A stretch of DNA of 36,708 bases from Fragilaria crotonensis (GCA_022925895.1 JAKSYS010000632.1:1-36708), one strand, 5' to 3'. Counted from the first letter of the stretch, positions 10,680-20,669 are shown. The notes: generated from the sequence alone by a model not told the origin. Translations and numbers: made by a program.

Positions 10680-11584
10680 GGGCCTGTCCATGCAAATTTT
10701 TTTAAATCCAAGTTTCCAAGTTTGCAAGTGATCGAACTAATCGATTTCAACTTCGATTTTCGTAAAAATGAAGGTGTGTCCACGCGAAAATTTTTGTATC
10801 GATGTTTTGAACTCCCAAGTTTCCTTGAACTCCCAAGAAACCCTGTCGAAGATCATGACTACTCGAGTACTTGTACTGTACTGGCCTGAATTCCTTGTCA
10901 TGTGCTTGTAGTCTATTGTACGTATCATACGTCTATACATTCTACATGATCCAAGAAAGTATCATTTACCTTGCCCAACAGGAGCATTCATAAATGTGTT
11001 GCTGACCTTGTTGCAATGTCGCAGCTGTTGGTACTTGGTCCTGCATTGTGTGGACTCCTATTATGGCAAAAACGACGACGATATTGGACGAGTCCCGGGA
11101 CCCCTATCACTTAAACAAGTGTACAAGAAGGTCAGTTCGTGACGTCTAGAACGAACTCGGTAGACTGAACTTCCGGAGGGTGTATCGAATGACGTTTCAT
11201 ACCTCCAAACGTCAAATATATCCATTGTCCTTTCTGTCCTTTCATTGTTGCAGGAACAGAACTGTTGGAAGCAGAACAATTGTTGTCTTGTTCAAATTTA
11301 CACGTATGATTCATATGGAGAAAAAAATAAACTCTCTCGTAAAGAACAAAGAACATGGTTCCACAGTTTTCCCCCAATGTTTGTGGTCAAAACTGAACTG
11401 TTGGAACAGGTTATGAAACTTGGATTTCTGAACTTGGCTAAAAAAATCTCGTTAACTTCGATTTCGAAGTTAACGAAAGATGAGTCCCACTAAATCAAAA
11501 ATCCAAGTTGAATCACGAGTCGATTAGTTCGATCACTTGGAAACTTGGAAACTTCGATGTAAAAAACTTTGCATGGACAGGCCC
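10680..11584. mobile_element. Nested non-autonomous Harbinger-type element
   Basis: A 905-bp element inside the larger Harbinger. The ends 10680-10744 and 11520-11584 are inverted repeats of 65 bp with four mismatches by eye, starting GGGCCTGTCCATGCAAA. The flanks TCA (10677-10679) and TCA (11585-11587) are a 3-bp target duplication. The outer 12 bases match the host element's terminus, so the two belong to one family group. The interior keeps a transposase remnant: NFRRVYRMTFHTSKRQIY near 11170-11225 parallels YFRRAYRMSYFTFKRL of the intact enzyme. It is therefore an internal-deletion derivative that must rely on transposase from elsewhere. Confidence 0.92.
11450..11475. repeat. Perfect 12-bp-arm palindrome
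   Basis: CGTTAACTTCGA, two T bases, then its exact reverse complement. It lies just inside the right inverted repeat of the nested element. TCGAAGTTAACG also occurs near the left end of the outer element (about 7280), so this may be a doubled transposase-binding word. Confidence 0.85.
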
Positions 11585-11660
11585 TCACATTTTCTTTTTC
11601 GTCCAATGGACAACACTTCGAGGTAACAAAAATCGAACCTAAAAATAATTGGTTATGAGT

Positions 11661-11710
11661 ACTTCGAAACTTCGATTCTTCGATTTTCAAAAAACCCAAT
11701 GGACAGGCCC
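11661..11710 (-). repeat. Right terminal inverted repeat of the Harbinger element
   Basis: Exact reverse complement of 7156-7205. It is followed by TGA (11711-11713), the right target-site copy. Confidence 0.97.
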
Positions 11711-11713
11711 TGA

Positions 11714-12373
11714 GTATCTCAAAATCAGGCCAAGTACGATGCAGTCCCAGTACCAGTACTCTTTGAAAAAAGCCAGTCCCACTGTATGGTTTATGCTAGT
11801 AGTACTCTATGTTTAAAAAAATCGATGAAAAAAAAATTCGACTAATCGTAACTTAGAATCAATTCTATCTATCTATTGCAACATTGACATGTTTAAAAGA
11901 TTCGCCAACTTGCTATTCATGGTATCCAGCCTTAAGAATTGCTAAACGACAGCGCCAAAATTGCGAATGCTGTTTAGCGTCCTGGTACCTGGTACTGGGT
12001 TGAAACGTGTACCATACTCTGAAACATGATTCGGACGTCACAATTTTTCACTTATCAACTACCGGTAGACTAATCCATGAATAGTTTTGACATGCTTATT
12101 TAATCAATGATGGATTATGGTCATGGAATTTTATAATATGAATCTCTCGAAAGATATCGCATCATGTCAACAGCTGAACATCACCACATGTATCATAACT
12201 TCCCGTGGCTTTATGTACATCCATACACATGACTTCCGATGAATCTTCAAAAGTTATGAATCTTCATTAATTTGAATCTCGAAAGATATCGCATCATGTC
12301 AAAAGCTGAACCACAACACGCTTCTCATATCTTTTGCTGAGCCAGATCAGTTTTCAACGCATCCACTCCAATA
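11714..12373. promoter_or_regulatory. Upstream region of the phytase-like gene with a duplicated block
   Basis: There is no gene in this 660-bp spacer. A block reading TCGAAAGATATCGCATCATG and continuing GTCAA(C/A)AGCTGAAC occurs at 12148-12179 and again at 12279-12310, 131 bp apart, with one mismatch over 32 bases. The second copy ends about 60 bp before the start codon. The duplication includes the palindromic word GATATC. It may be a repeated regulatory site or a small segmental duplication. Confidence 0.55.
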
Positions 12374-14145
12374 ATGAGGCTCGCTCTTGCTACTTTCCTG
12401 CTTGCTACAGCTGCTGTCGTCGCCCAGAATACCAGGTACATGGATCACTACCTTGTCGGGTTGCTCAACTATCCCAATTCTGCCATCCCAGAGGCGCTAG
12501 ACGGAATCACCACTGGAACCTACACCAGTACGCCATACTCACATGTTCCTAGCGTCGGATTTTCCGACATTGAGTTTGTTTATGATGATACCGGCAAGGT
12601 GGTCTTGGGGGAGTATTGGTGCTTGGCCGACAATGGATTTGGATCTCCCACCAACTCGGCGGACTATCCACTGCACGTTGTCAAGATGAAGATTCAAAAA
12701 CCATTTACCTTCCGCCACGGAGAGTCGACGTTTGAGAAGTACACGGAGACCATCAACAAGCAGGTATCCTTCTTCACTGATCCTATGGGCCTCATCAAGT
12801 GGGAGAATGGTGCTGACATTGTTGTTACTTACAAGACACCGTGAGTTTGATTCAAAATGCTGTATGTTGGTGCTGAAGCATATCGTGCAACTCGAACCTC
12901 ACCTTCGCATGCCTCTTTGTGTTTATCTTTCCCACTTCTACCCCCTACTCTTTAAGTGATGTAAGTCCGGCATGTCATCGATCACTCTGTCACGCTCTAC
13001 CTTCACTTTTGATGCTCACCTTGATCTTTCGTCTGCTGTGTCGAACAGGCCACTTGGAACGACTTGAAGGCCAGACGCGTCCTTACTGGTCGTGACTTTG
13101 ACCCTGAAGGATTGGCGGTTATCAACAAGAATTGTGCCATCATGGGAGACGAACTCATGCCTGGTGTTGTTGCCTTTGATCCAGAAACTGGAATCATTAA
13201 GAGTAACTTCGTCCGTACCCCTGACCTTGTCAACAATAACAATGCCGGTAGGAAGGCCAAGCGTGTTAGATTGAGCACAACTCGATTCTTGTCGACCACC
13301 GGAGACAAGGTCCATTGCCCTAATCTCAACGACCTTGCAAACTGTCTTGCTGTTGACCGGGCGGTGGTGGAGGCAAACCCCAAATACCGTCTTGTGGACC
13401 GCTCTGGCGGTTACGAAGGTTTGTCTAAGATGCCAGATGGTTCCGTTATTGGCATGCTCGAAAAGAACAATGGAGTAACCACTCTGCAGGACGAACCAGG
13501 GTATCGCACATACCGAATTGACCCTGGTAATTGCGCTGACCAAAAGCCCAAGTTTACAGAGTTTTTGGGCTTTTACAAGCCTGAAATCAGTGGCAACAAA
13601 ATTTCGGAAATTTCTCCCGTCCCTGGTAGCAACAATCGCTTGGTGGTCATGGAACGCAATGACTTTCCTCCCTTTGGTCCGAGCATGCAGAATCACATGT
13701 GGCCGGCTCCTGCTCAACCTCATTTCAAGCTTTGCATCATTGACATCAACTCCAAGGATGACAACATGGTCTTTAACAAAAAGGTTTGTATGTTGAATTT
13801 CAACAAGATTAGTGATCCGTATGATGTTGACGGGAATGGAATCAACTACTATGCATTTATCCAGCTTGGACCAGAATCCTTGTTGGTCGTGGATGACTAT
13901 TGCTTCTTGGCCGGTCAAGATACCAGTAAGTGCCGAGTGACTTCTCCTTGCAAGATTTTGTGTCTCGGTTTCGTTCTGCCATTGTCGTGTCTAAAACCCT
14001 CTTTTGTTTTACAGACTTCCCTACTGTCAACAACTTTGGTTTGCAAGAAGCAGAAGTTCCAGATTGGGAGGAAGTGAACGATACTCGTTTCTTCGTTGCT
14101 TGCTTTGTTGAACCAGTCTTTAACAAGGACTACCCATTGTTCTAA
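12374..14145 (+). CDS. Secreted phytase-like (esterase-like) protein, four exons
   Basis: Predicted exons are 12374-12840, 12957-12960, 13049-13925 and 14015-14145, joined by introns of 116, 88 and 89 nt with GT-AG ends, giving 492 aa. A signal peptide is clear (MRLALATFLLATAAVVAQ). The fold signature is that of the 'esterase-like activity of phytase' family, a beta-propeller: LADNGFGSPTNSADYPL, LTGRDFDPEGLAV, GDELMPGVVAFDPETG, GGYEGLSKMPDGSVIGMLE, NRLVVMERNDFPPFG and LLVVDDYCF. Substrate is unproven; secretion suggests a role outside the cell or in the secretory path, perhaps phosphate scavenging (inference). The second exon is only TGAT; without it the frame does not join. With it the protein reads TP-D-ATWNDL. 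Confidence 0.85.
12957..12960 (+). other. Predicted 4-nt micro-exon (TGAT)
   Basis: Exon 1 ends in phase 2 before GTGAGT (12841). The downstream exon opens in phase 0 after GAACAG (13048). Between them a pyrimidine-rich tract ends in TTTAAG, then TGAT, then a consensus donor GTAAGT (12961). Including TGAT gives CC+T (Pro) and GAT (Asp), which restores the frame exactly. Confidence 0.75.
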
Positions 14146-14215
14146 AAGTGTTGATACACTTATTGTGATCTATATTTTATAATTTGTAGTAGGTGCCAAT
14201 ATGGTTTTGGAACGT

Positions 14216-14310
14216 CGTTTCATCAGAATCGCCATTATTTCTGTGCAGACTCCCGCTTTCGTCGTCGCATGCGTCCTCTTCCAACCAGTCTTTGCCAATG
14301 ACTATACCCA
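14216..14310 (+). pseudogene. Relic of a duplicated phytase-like last exon
   Basis: The frame here reads FVVACVLFQPVFANDYTHEI, against FFVACFVEPVFNKDYPLF at the end of the gene just upstream. The shared DNA core AACCAGTCTTT lies in the same context. It is preceded by TTTCTGTGCAG, which resembles a 3' splice site, but the rest of the paralogue is missing. It looks like a tandem duplicate reduced to its last exon. It is too short for firm proof. Confidence 0.45.
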
Positions 14311-14878
14311 TGAGATTTTAGATTACTGCACTTGGGATGTCGTGGGTGGAAGCCTAGATGCACGAGGACAACGTCAATGTGAACATATACCAAGGTGCGC
14401 ATGTGATGGGTACACTCCTGTTATGTTCTGGACAACCATCCGTGACCAACTGGATGCTGTATTCCATGTTGTTGTTTGAAGTGTTTTGGAGGACAACGCC
14501 AAGAAAAAAAGTCAGCCATGAGACGAGCATGCTGTCATGCTGCCCTTGAGTTTTTGACGAATAGGCGCACACGGCACACGCGTGAATCGCTAACTCATAA
14601 CCTATTATTTTTAGACCCTTCAATCTTCAATCCTTTGGACCAGTGTTTCATTCTTCATAACTGGTTTCATTTTTCGTTGCTCGTTGTATGCATCACTCAT
14701 ATCTCATTTTACAATCTGTGCTGCAGTATTGACTAGTAGGACTCCGACAGCTTCAGCTTCTCGTCCAACAAGCCAATAAACAATCTTCTCAGCGACCCAA
14801 AGATGGGAAAAGAAATCAACTTCTGTCACTTCAGGCAACAAGAAAGAGGCACACGTTGCCAAACGAGGAAGACCAGCC
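14311..14878. other. Intergenic, no gene seen
   Basis: Spacer between the phytase-like exon relic and the SRP40-like gene. Short open frames on both strands lack protein-like content. The SRP40-like promoter should lie here. Confidence 0.4.
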
Positions 14879-16307
14879 ATGACGAAACGGTCGGCGATTC
14901 GTGAAAAAAGTGCTGCCCCGGGCATTGATAAGCGCATGGCATTTGCCATTTTACATGAATTGCAAAAATACAAGGCATTGCGTCGGAGTGCCAGTTTCCT
15001 CCAAAAGGATTTGGAAGATTTGTACGGAAGTGCTGCTGGACAAGTTGTCATGGGAGAACTCACGCTTTTTTCAGCTACTGCTTCCGAGACAAATCCTGAT
15101 CAAGCGACTGATGCTGAAACCAACAATATCAAGACCAATGCTCATGCAGTGAATAGTGACGAAGTAGAAAGTGAATCGGAACATTCCAGCAGTGATGACG
15201 ATTCAGAAGAAGAGAGTTCCTCTTCGAGTTCGAGTGAAAGTGAGTCCGACGACAGCGACAACGATAAGGATGGTCCCGTCATAGAAACGCCTTCCACAAC
15301 AAAAGTCGAAACCAAAAGCGATTCAGACTCTGATAGTGATAGCAGCAGTAGCAGCGAATCCGACGATGAGGATTCTGATGTTGAAGAAGAGGCGACGGAC
15401 AAAACGTCAACGTCTACTGGAAAAAACGACGATGGAGCCGATTCCAATGACGAAAGCAGTGCCTCGAGCGATTCTGATGAAGAGGACGAGGATCAACCAA
15501 ATTTGGAAAAGGCGGATTTGGACGACGATTCTTCAAGCGACAGCAGTAATGACACAAGCAGCAGCGAATCCGACAGCGATTCTGGAAGTGAAGATTCTGA
15601 CAATGAAGTGGAGGCGACCGGGCAGACCTCAACGTCCTCGGGAAAGAAGGACAACGGAGGCGACACCGATGATGAAAGCGGAACATCAAGTGATTCTGAT
15701 GAGGACGATGACGAGCAACCTAAGGGGAAAGCCAATGTTGGCAACGCGGCAGTCATTTCACCAGAAGATAGCGACACTGATGTGAGCGATGTGGAGGTTT
15801 CAGACGTAAGTTCTGTGGAGGTTTCGAGCAGTGACGATGATGACACATCGTCAGACGACGATTCGTCCGAAGACGAGTCGGAGGACGAAGAAGATATAAA
15901 GCACGCCGCCAAAAAGCGTAAAATCGCTGCTGAGAAGGCCAAGGCAGCATCTGCTGCTGCTGCGTCGTGGACTCCAAAGACAACTGCTGAACTGAGGGAA
16001 ATCAGAACTACACCAGGAAGCGACGGAGCCCAAGCGTTGAACGCTGGCAAGCCATTCCAGAGAGTTGATGACCAGTTCTGGGGTGAAGTCGCGATGAAGG
16101 ATGGGGGTGCCATGGCTGACAATTCCTACGAACACGTCTTTGGAAACGATGGCTTTGGTGCAAAGGCCAGCGAGAAACTCTTGCAAACAAGAGGGGAAGC
16201 GATTTCAACATGAGAAGACGAAGCGAAAGCGATCCTTCAATGGCTTTTCTCGCGGTGGAGGGCAAATTACGATGGAATCAAACGCAACCAAGTTCAATTA
16301 CGATTGA
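14879..16307 (+). CDS. SRP40/Nopp140-like nucleolar phosphoprotein, with a 1-nt frameshift
   Basis: A long Ser/Asp/Glu-rich middle (about residues 90-345, many casein-kinase-2-like SDSDSE clusters) is followed by a basic stretch (AAKKRKIAAEKAKAA). The C-terminal domain is typical of SRP40 (Nopp140 C-terminus): PFQRVDDQFW, DNSYEHVFG, FGAKASEKLLQTRG. The N-terminus (KRMAFAILHELQKYKALRRSASFLQ) fits the LisH-like helical start of Nopp140. Proteins of this type chaperone snoRNPs in the nucleolus. The frame opened at 14879 stops at 16213, but the family's final block (FQHEKTKRKRSFNGF to KFNYD) continues in another frame to 16307. Removing one G from the run at 16193-16196 would join them. The intact downstream block points to a sequencing error or a very young mutation. 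Confidence 0.85.
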
Positions 16308-16422
16308 GATTGGCTCTATCGTTTCGATACCAGCAATACTCAGGTAGATTTTTAGAATCCTAGTAACGACGTATAAAAAAGAAAGATTTTAATAGACTAT
16401 TATACAGTAGGAAGGAGGTAAC

Positions 16423-19328
16423 TTAGTATGCATTTGTACCCTCATAGCCAAACAACATGATGGAAGAAGGAGAACGAGAAAGCTTCCCTTCGTTCTCTTC
16501 ATCAAAACTCTCGTTTTGATTTCCATCCTCGTGATGGAGAGGCATGAAATAGTCAGAGCCAGCCAAACGCTGGCTGATAACTTTGGTAAGAGAGGCACGA
16601 AAATCCTCGAAATCAGTTAATTCCTCATCGAAATGGAAGTCATCAGCGTAGGAACTCTCGTGCTCAGTACCACAGACCTCACGTCCTTCGGATGTAATAA
16701 GCGGATCGTGGAGAAGACCTGCAGGGCGAGTGAAATAGCAGCGCCCGAAAGCAAATCTGTCAGAAGTCTTAACAGGCAACTCCGGATGGAGATGAAAAGC
16801 GGCAAACTGCTTAAGCGCAACCACGTCAGCCATAACCTTCGCTCGCTCTTGTTCTTCTTCAGCATCAAGATACTCGGGTGCAGAAGCGCGGGTGAAATAG
16901 TTACGACCACGAGCCCTCGCATCTGTTGACTCAACAGGCTTCTCGGGGTGGAGGTGAAATTCAGCGTGCTTCTTCAAAAGCGCAATCTCCTCGAAGATAA
17001 GGGCGCGCTCTTCGGCATCCTCGCAACTGATCTGTTCGGGCGCAGAGTAACGAGAATAGTAGTTGCGCCCGAATGCAGTTGGGTCAACTTGCTGGCCAAC
17101 AGGCTTCTCGGGATGGAGATGGAATTCGGCGTGCTTCTTGAGCAACGCAACCTCTTCCAAGATCGCTGCGCGTTCCTCCGCATCCTCGTAGGATATTTGC
17201 TCTGGCGCAGAGGCACGAGTGAAGTAGTTGCGAGCGCAAGCCATGGAATCAGTAACCACGACAGGCATCTCTGGGTGAAGATGAAACGTAGCAAACTGCT
17301 TCATCATGGCGGTTTCAGCCAGAATCTTCTCGCGCACTTGCTCTTCTTCAGCGTCAAGGTACTCAGATGCAGACGCGCGCGTGAAATAGTTACGACCACA
17401 AGCCATTGCGTCCGTCGACTCAACAGGCTTCTCGGGGTGGAGGTGAAATTCAGCGTGCTTCTTCAAAAGCGCAATCTCCTCGAAGATAAGGGCGCGCTCT
17501 TCAGCATCAGCGAGACTGATCTGTTCCGGCGCAGAGTAACGAAAGAAGTAGTTGCGTCCAAATGTAGTCGCGTCAACTTGCTGTCCGACAGGCTTCTCGG
17601 GATGGAGATGGAATTCGGCGTGCTTCTTGAGCAACGCAACCTCTTCCAAGATCGCTGCGCGTTCCTCCGCATCCTCGTAGGACACTTGCTCTGGCGCAGA
17701 AGCACGAGTGAAGTAGTTGCGAGCACAAGCCATGAAATCAGTTACTGCGACAGGCATCTCGGGGTGAAGATGAAACGTAGCAAACTGCTTCATCATGGCG
17801 GTCTCAGCCAGAATCTTCTCGCGCTCTCGCTCTTCGTCAGCATCGAGATACTCGGGTGCAGAAGCGCGCGTGAAAAAGTTACGACCACAGGCCATCGCGT
17901 CTGTTGACTCAACAGGCTTCTCGGGGTGGAGGTGAAATTCAGCATGCTTCTTCAAAAGCGCAATCTCCTCGAAGATAAGGGCGCGCTCTTCAGCATCAGC
18001 GAGACTGATCTGTTCCGGCGCAGAGTAACGAGAATAGTAGTTGCGCCCGAATGCAGTTGGGTCAACTTGCTGGCCGACAGGTTTCTCTGGATGGAGATGG
18101 AATGCAGCGTGCTTCTTAAGCAACGCAGCCTCTTCCAAGATCGCTGCACGTTCCTCGGCATCCTCGTGGGACACTTGCTCTGGCGCAGAAGCACGGTAGA
18201 AGAAGTTGCGAGCACAAGCCATGGAATCAGTTACTGCGACAGGCATCTCGGGGTGAAGATGAAACGTAGCAAACTGCTTCATCATGGCGGTTTCAGCCAG
18301 AATCTTCTCGCGCTCTTGCTCTTCTTCAGCGTCAAGGTACTCGGGTGCAGAAGCGCGCGTGAAATAGTTGCGACCACAGGCCATCGCGTCTGCTGACACG
18401 ACAGGTTTCTCGGGGTGGAGATGAAATTCAGCATGCTTCTTCAAAAGCGCAATCTCCTCGAAGATAAGGGCGCGCTCTTCAGCATCTTCGCAACTGATCT
18501 GTTCGGGCGCAGAGTAACGAGAATAGTAGTTGCGTCCAAACGCAGTCGCGTCGACTTGCTGTCCGACAGGCTTCTCGGGATGGAGATGGAATTCGGCGTG
18601 CTTCTTGAGCAACGCAGCCTCTTCCAAGATCGCTGCACGGTCCTCGGCATCCTTGTAGGACACTTGCTCTGGCGCAGAGGCCCGTGTAAAGTAGTTGCGA
18701 GCACACGCCGTGGAATCAGTTGCAACAACAGGACATTCGGGATGTAAATAAAAGGAAGCAAAAGTTTTCAACTGCTTGGCTTCCTCGAGAATGCGAGCTT
18801 GTTCATCGCTTTCTTCAACGGATAGTTCCTCAGGTGCCGAAGCACGCGAAAAGTAGTTACGAGCTTTAGCATATGGATCACTAGTAATAACAGGATTCTC
18901 TGGATGGAGATGAAAGGAAGCATATTGCTTGAGCATCATAGCATCAGCTAAGATCTGATTGCGTTCATTCCATTCCTCGTCGAATTCTGAAGGTAGAGTG
19001 TTAGTTGATTTAGCGATACACGAAAGTGCATGCACAAATTCGCAGCATTTAAGAATGAAGCTCATAGACGCCATCAAGCGCAAACGACCAATCCAATAGC
19101 ATCAGACGTACCATCTTCGGTATCATCCTCAGAATCAAAAGAATCAGTATCAGAGTCATGATCGTTGGACTCTTCAAGGTGGACCTCGGCGGTGTTGAGG
19201 TCGTAGGTTGTGACGGTTTCGTCACTTTTGGTGGATTTACGTCCCCTCGCGATTTCACTCGACCAGTTAACCTCCTTGGAAGGAGCTTTGGTCTTGGTGC
19301 TAGCGCGAGAGGACTGAGAGTTTCCCAT
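16423..19328 (-). CDS. Predicted N-myristoylated tandem-repeat protein (HLHPE repeats), two exons
   Basis: Exon 1 is 19328-19112, a 125-nt intron (GTACGT...CCTTCAG) covers 19111-18987, and exon 2 is 18986-16423. The phase-1 junction gives TED|EFDEEW and a 926-aa protein. The N-terminus MGNSQSSR fits an N-myristoylation signal (Gly2, Ser6), so membrane attachment is plausible. An acidic DHDSDTDSFDSEDD stretch follows. Then come 14 repeats of about 54 residues, each roughly ILEEAALLKKHAEFHLHPE, KPV and RNYFTRASAPEQIS. Three repeat types alternate (PVGQQ, PVESTD, PVAVTD). The C-terminal tail is acidic and unique. I do not recognise the family and assign no function; a scaffold role is possible. 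It is convergent with the SRP40-like gene, 115 bp apart. Confidence 0.85.
16740..18970 (-). repeat. Coding higher-order repeat, 489-bp period
   Basis: On the plus strand CGCAGAGTAACG recurs at 17041, 17530, 18019 and 18508, exactly 489 bp (163 codons) apart each time. Each 489-bp unit holds three sub-repeats of about 54 codons. Units differ at few positions, so the array has been homogenised or expanded recently. Confidence 0.93.
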
Positions 19329-20328
19329 CTTAGGCGAATGTTATCGAAGCGGTTGGTTTACGATTGACTGGAGAGCATTTAACAAACAAAGTTGTGCGAG
19401 TTCGTCTTCGAGAGGCCTCCACGAGAAGGGCCGAAAATCTTGTTATGGTATACTTGCTACATCGGAATTAGTAGAAAGTATCTTGCAAAATGGATTTGTT
19501 CTTTCGATGGAAAACTACGTATACGGTGGCCGCCTCCGATTAATGTGTCATCTATTGATTTTGGGAATCTTAAATTGGTGTCAGCAGTTGAAGGTTCTGA
19601 AGTCCGTTGTCAGCTTGCAAGGGAATTCGCATTTTACACACTCAATTAAATATAGCTCGTATTACATTCCTAATAATGCTTCCACAGAATAATTCATCGA
19701 TACCATTTATTTCAGTCTTCAATAGTTCGCGATTACCGTAACGTCAGTGACGCCATGCAACTCGAATATGTAAACAACAGATGTGACAGATTCCTATCTT
19801 GCCTTCAAGCGTTGGCAGGATCAGATGCCATGAAAGTGTCAATTCGGCTTCGCCGTGGCCTCGCGTAGACAAATTACCAACTCCATGGTTGGAGTTCGGA
19901 TGCTGCATTTCAGAATACACTTTTGATTGGTTAATGAATGACGCAGAGTTCACAAAAACGACTTATTATATATACATCGCTTTATACGTATATATTCGTT
20001 GTCTATTAGACGGTGGTTCCGATAAGTTGTCACAAAAATCGTATCTTTTGTACACAGGTTCCCCTACAGAACGAAAGGCTCCCCGGGGGTTGTCGTTCTG
20101 GTTCCATCGATGAAACCTACAGCCTGATTATTTGTATGCTAACGATGGTCTTTAAGGAGTTTGGTGTGTGCAATCTGGATTTGGCTTTCTCCGTGACACG
20201 AAATTCGGATTCCATTGCACCTTTGACACCGCCGAACGTATTCGACCTTTACCTCACGTCTCACAAATTCTTACTCAGATCTGTGAAAAGTATCTTTTTA
20301 ATTTTTTACACGAAATCTTATTGCTATC
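19329..20328. promoter_or_regulatory. Divergent intergenic region
   Basis: About 1 kb between two divergently transcribed genes, presumably holding both promoters. An inverted repeat at 20067-20100 has 8-bp outer arms (CAGAACGA / TCGTTCTG) and an inner CCCC/GGGG pair. I found no convincing additional gene; open frames at 19392-19692 have no protein-like pattern. Confidence 0.45.
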
Positions 20329-20669
20329 ATGGCAGGACAACGCAAACGTGCCGGTGACAAAGAGGAGGTCGTTCTATGCATGTAAGTCAGTCTCGTGTCG
20401 TCAATGCATTTGCGGCATGGAGTTCGGGCGAAGGCCCCTCGCGGCGTTGGTGTTGCAGACCATGACTGCTTGATTTCCGTCTCGACCCTTTCCTAACCGA
20501 TCTCTCTTGTTTGTCTCACAGGAAGGATCAAAAGAAGGTGGCGAAGCTGAAATCCAAGATTCCTTATTTCGAAGCTCGCAAGCAGCAGGACGAAGTTGAT
20601 AAGCTGAACCAACAGATCGAGAATGTCTACAAGAAGGCCCAAGAAGCAATGAACATGGCTCTGGCCTAG
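20329..20669 (+). CDS. Small helical protein, two exons
   Basis: This gene is too short for simple ORF calling but is well supported by splicing. Exon 1 (20329-20381) encodes MAGQRKRAGDKEEVVLC, the 140-nt intron (GTAAGTCAG...TTTGTCTCACAG) is 20382-20521, and exon 2 (20522-20669) continues MKDQKKVAKLKSKIPYFEAR to a TAG. The product is 66 aa, highly charged, with an almost continuous amphipathic helix (DEVDKLNQQIENVYKKAQEA) that could pair as a coiled coil. Both splice sites match consensus and the phase-2 junction restores Met18. I do not recognise a family. Lack of transposon features and strong splice sites suggest a host gene. Confidence 0.7.

Larger units (their letters stand above)
7156..11710. 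mobile_element. PIF/Harbinger DNA transposon, complete
   Basis: A complete element bounded by perfect 50-bp terminal inverted repeats (7156-7205 and 11661-11710, outer end GGGCCTGTCCATTGGG). The 3-bp flanks TGA (7153-7155) and TGA (11711-11713) form a target-site duplication of the length typical for Harbinger. Inside are a DDE transposase on the minus strand (9184-10545) and a convergent two-exon gene on the plus strand (7484-9138), 45 bp apart tail to tail. Many TCGAAG/CTTCGA words fill the sub-terminal regions and may bind transposase (inference). A second element is nested at 10680-11584. Perfect repeats and open genes suggest recent activity. Confidence 0.95.

Noticed and set aside
13016-13918. 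300-aa minus-strand frame opposite the phytase-like gene
   Set aside because: Its sequence has no recognisable motif, while the plus strand encodes a clear family member with splice sites.
15493-16122. Ser-rich minus-strand frame opposite the SRP40-like gene
   Set aside because: It is the antisense reading of Ser/Asp/Glu-rich codons and not an independent gene.
16948-18747. Long plus-strand open frames opposite the HLHPE repeats (for example 319 aa)
   Set aside because: They are antisense shadows created by the repeats; the minus strand has the spliced gene with conserved motifs.
16740-18970. CRISPR-like or satellite array
   Set aside because: Repeats are 163-codon units in an open frame with conserved protein motifs, so this is a coding tandem repeat.
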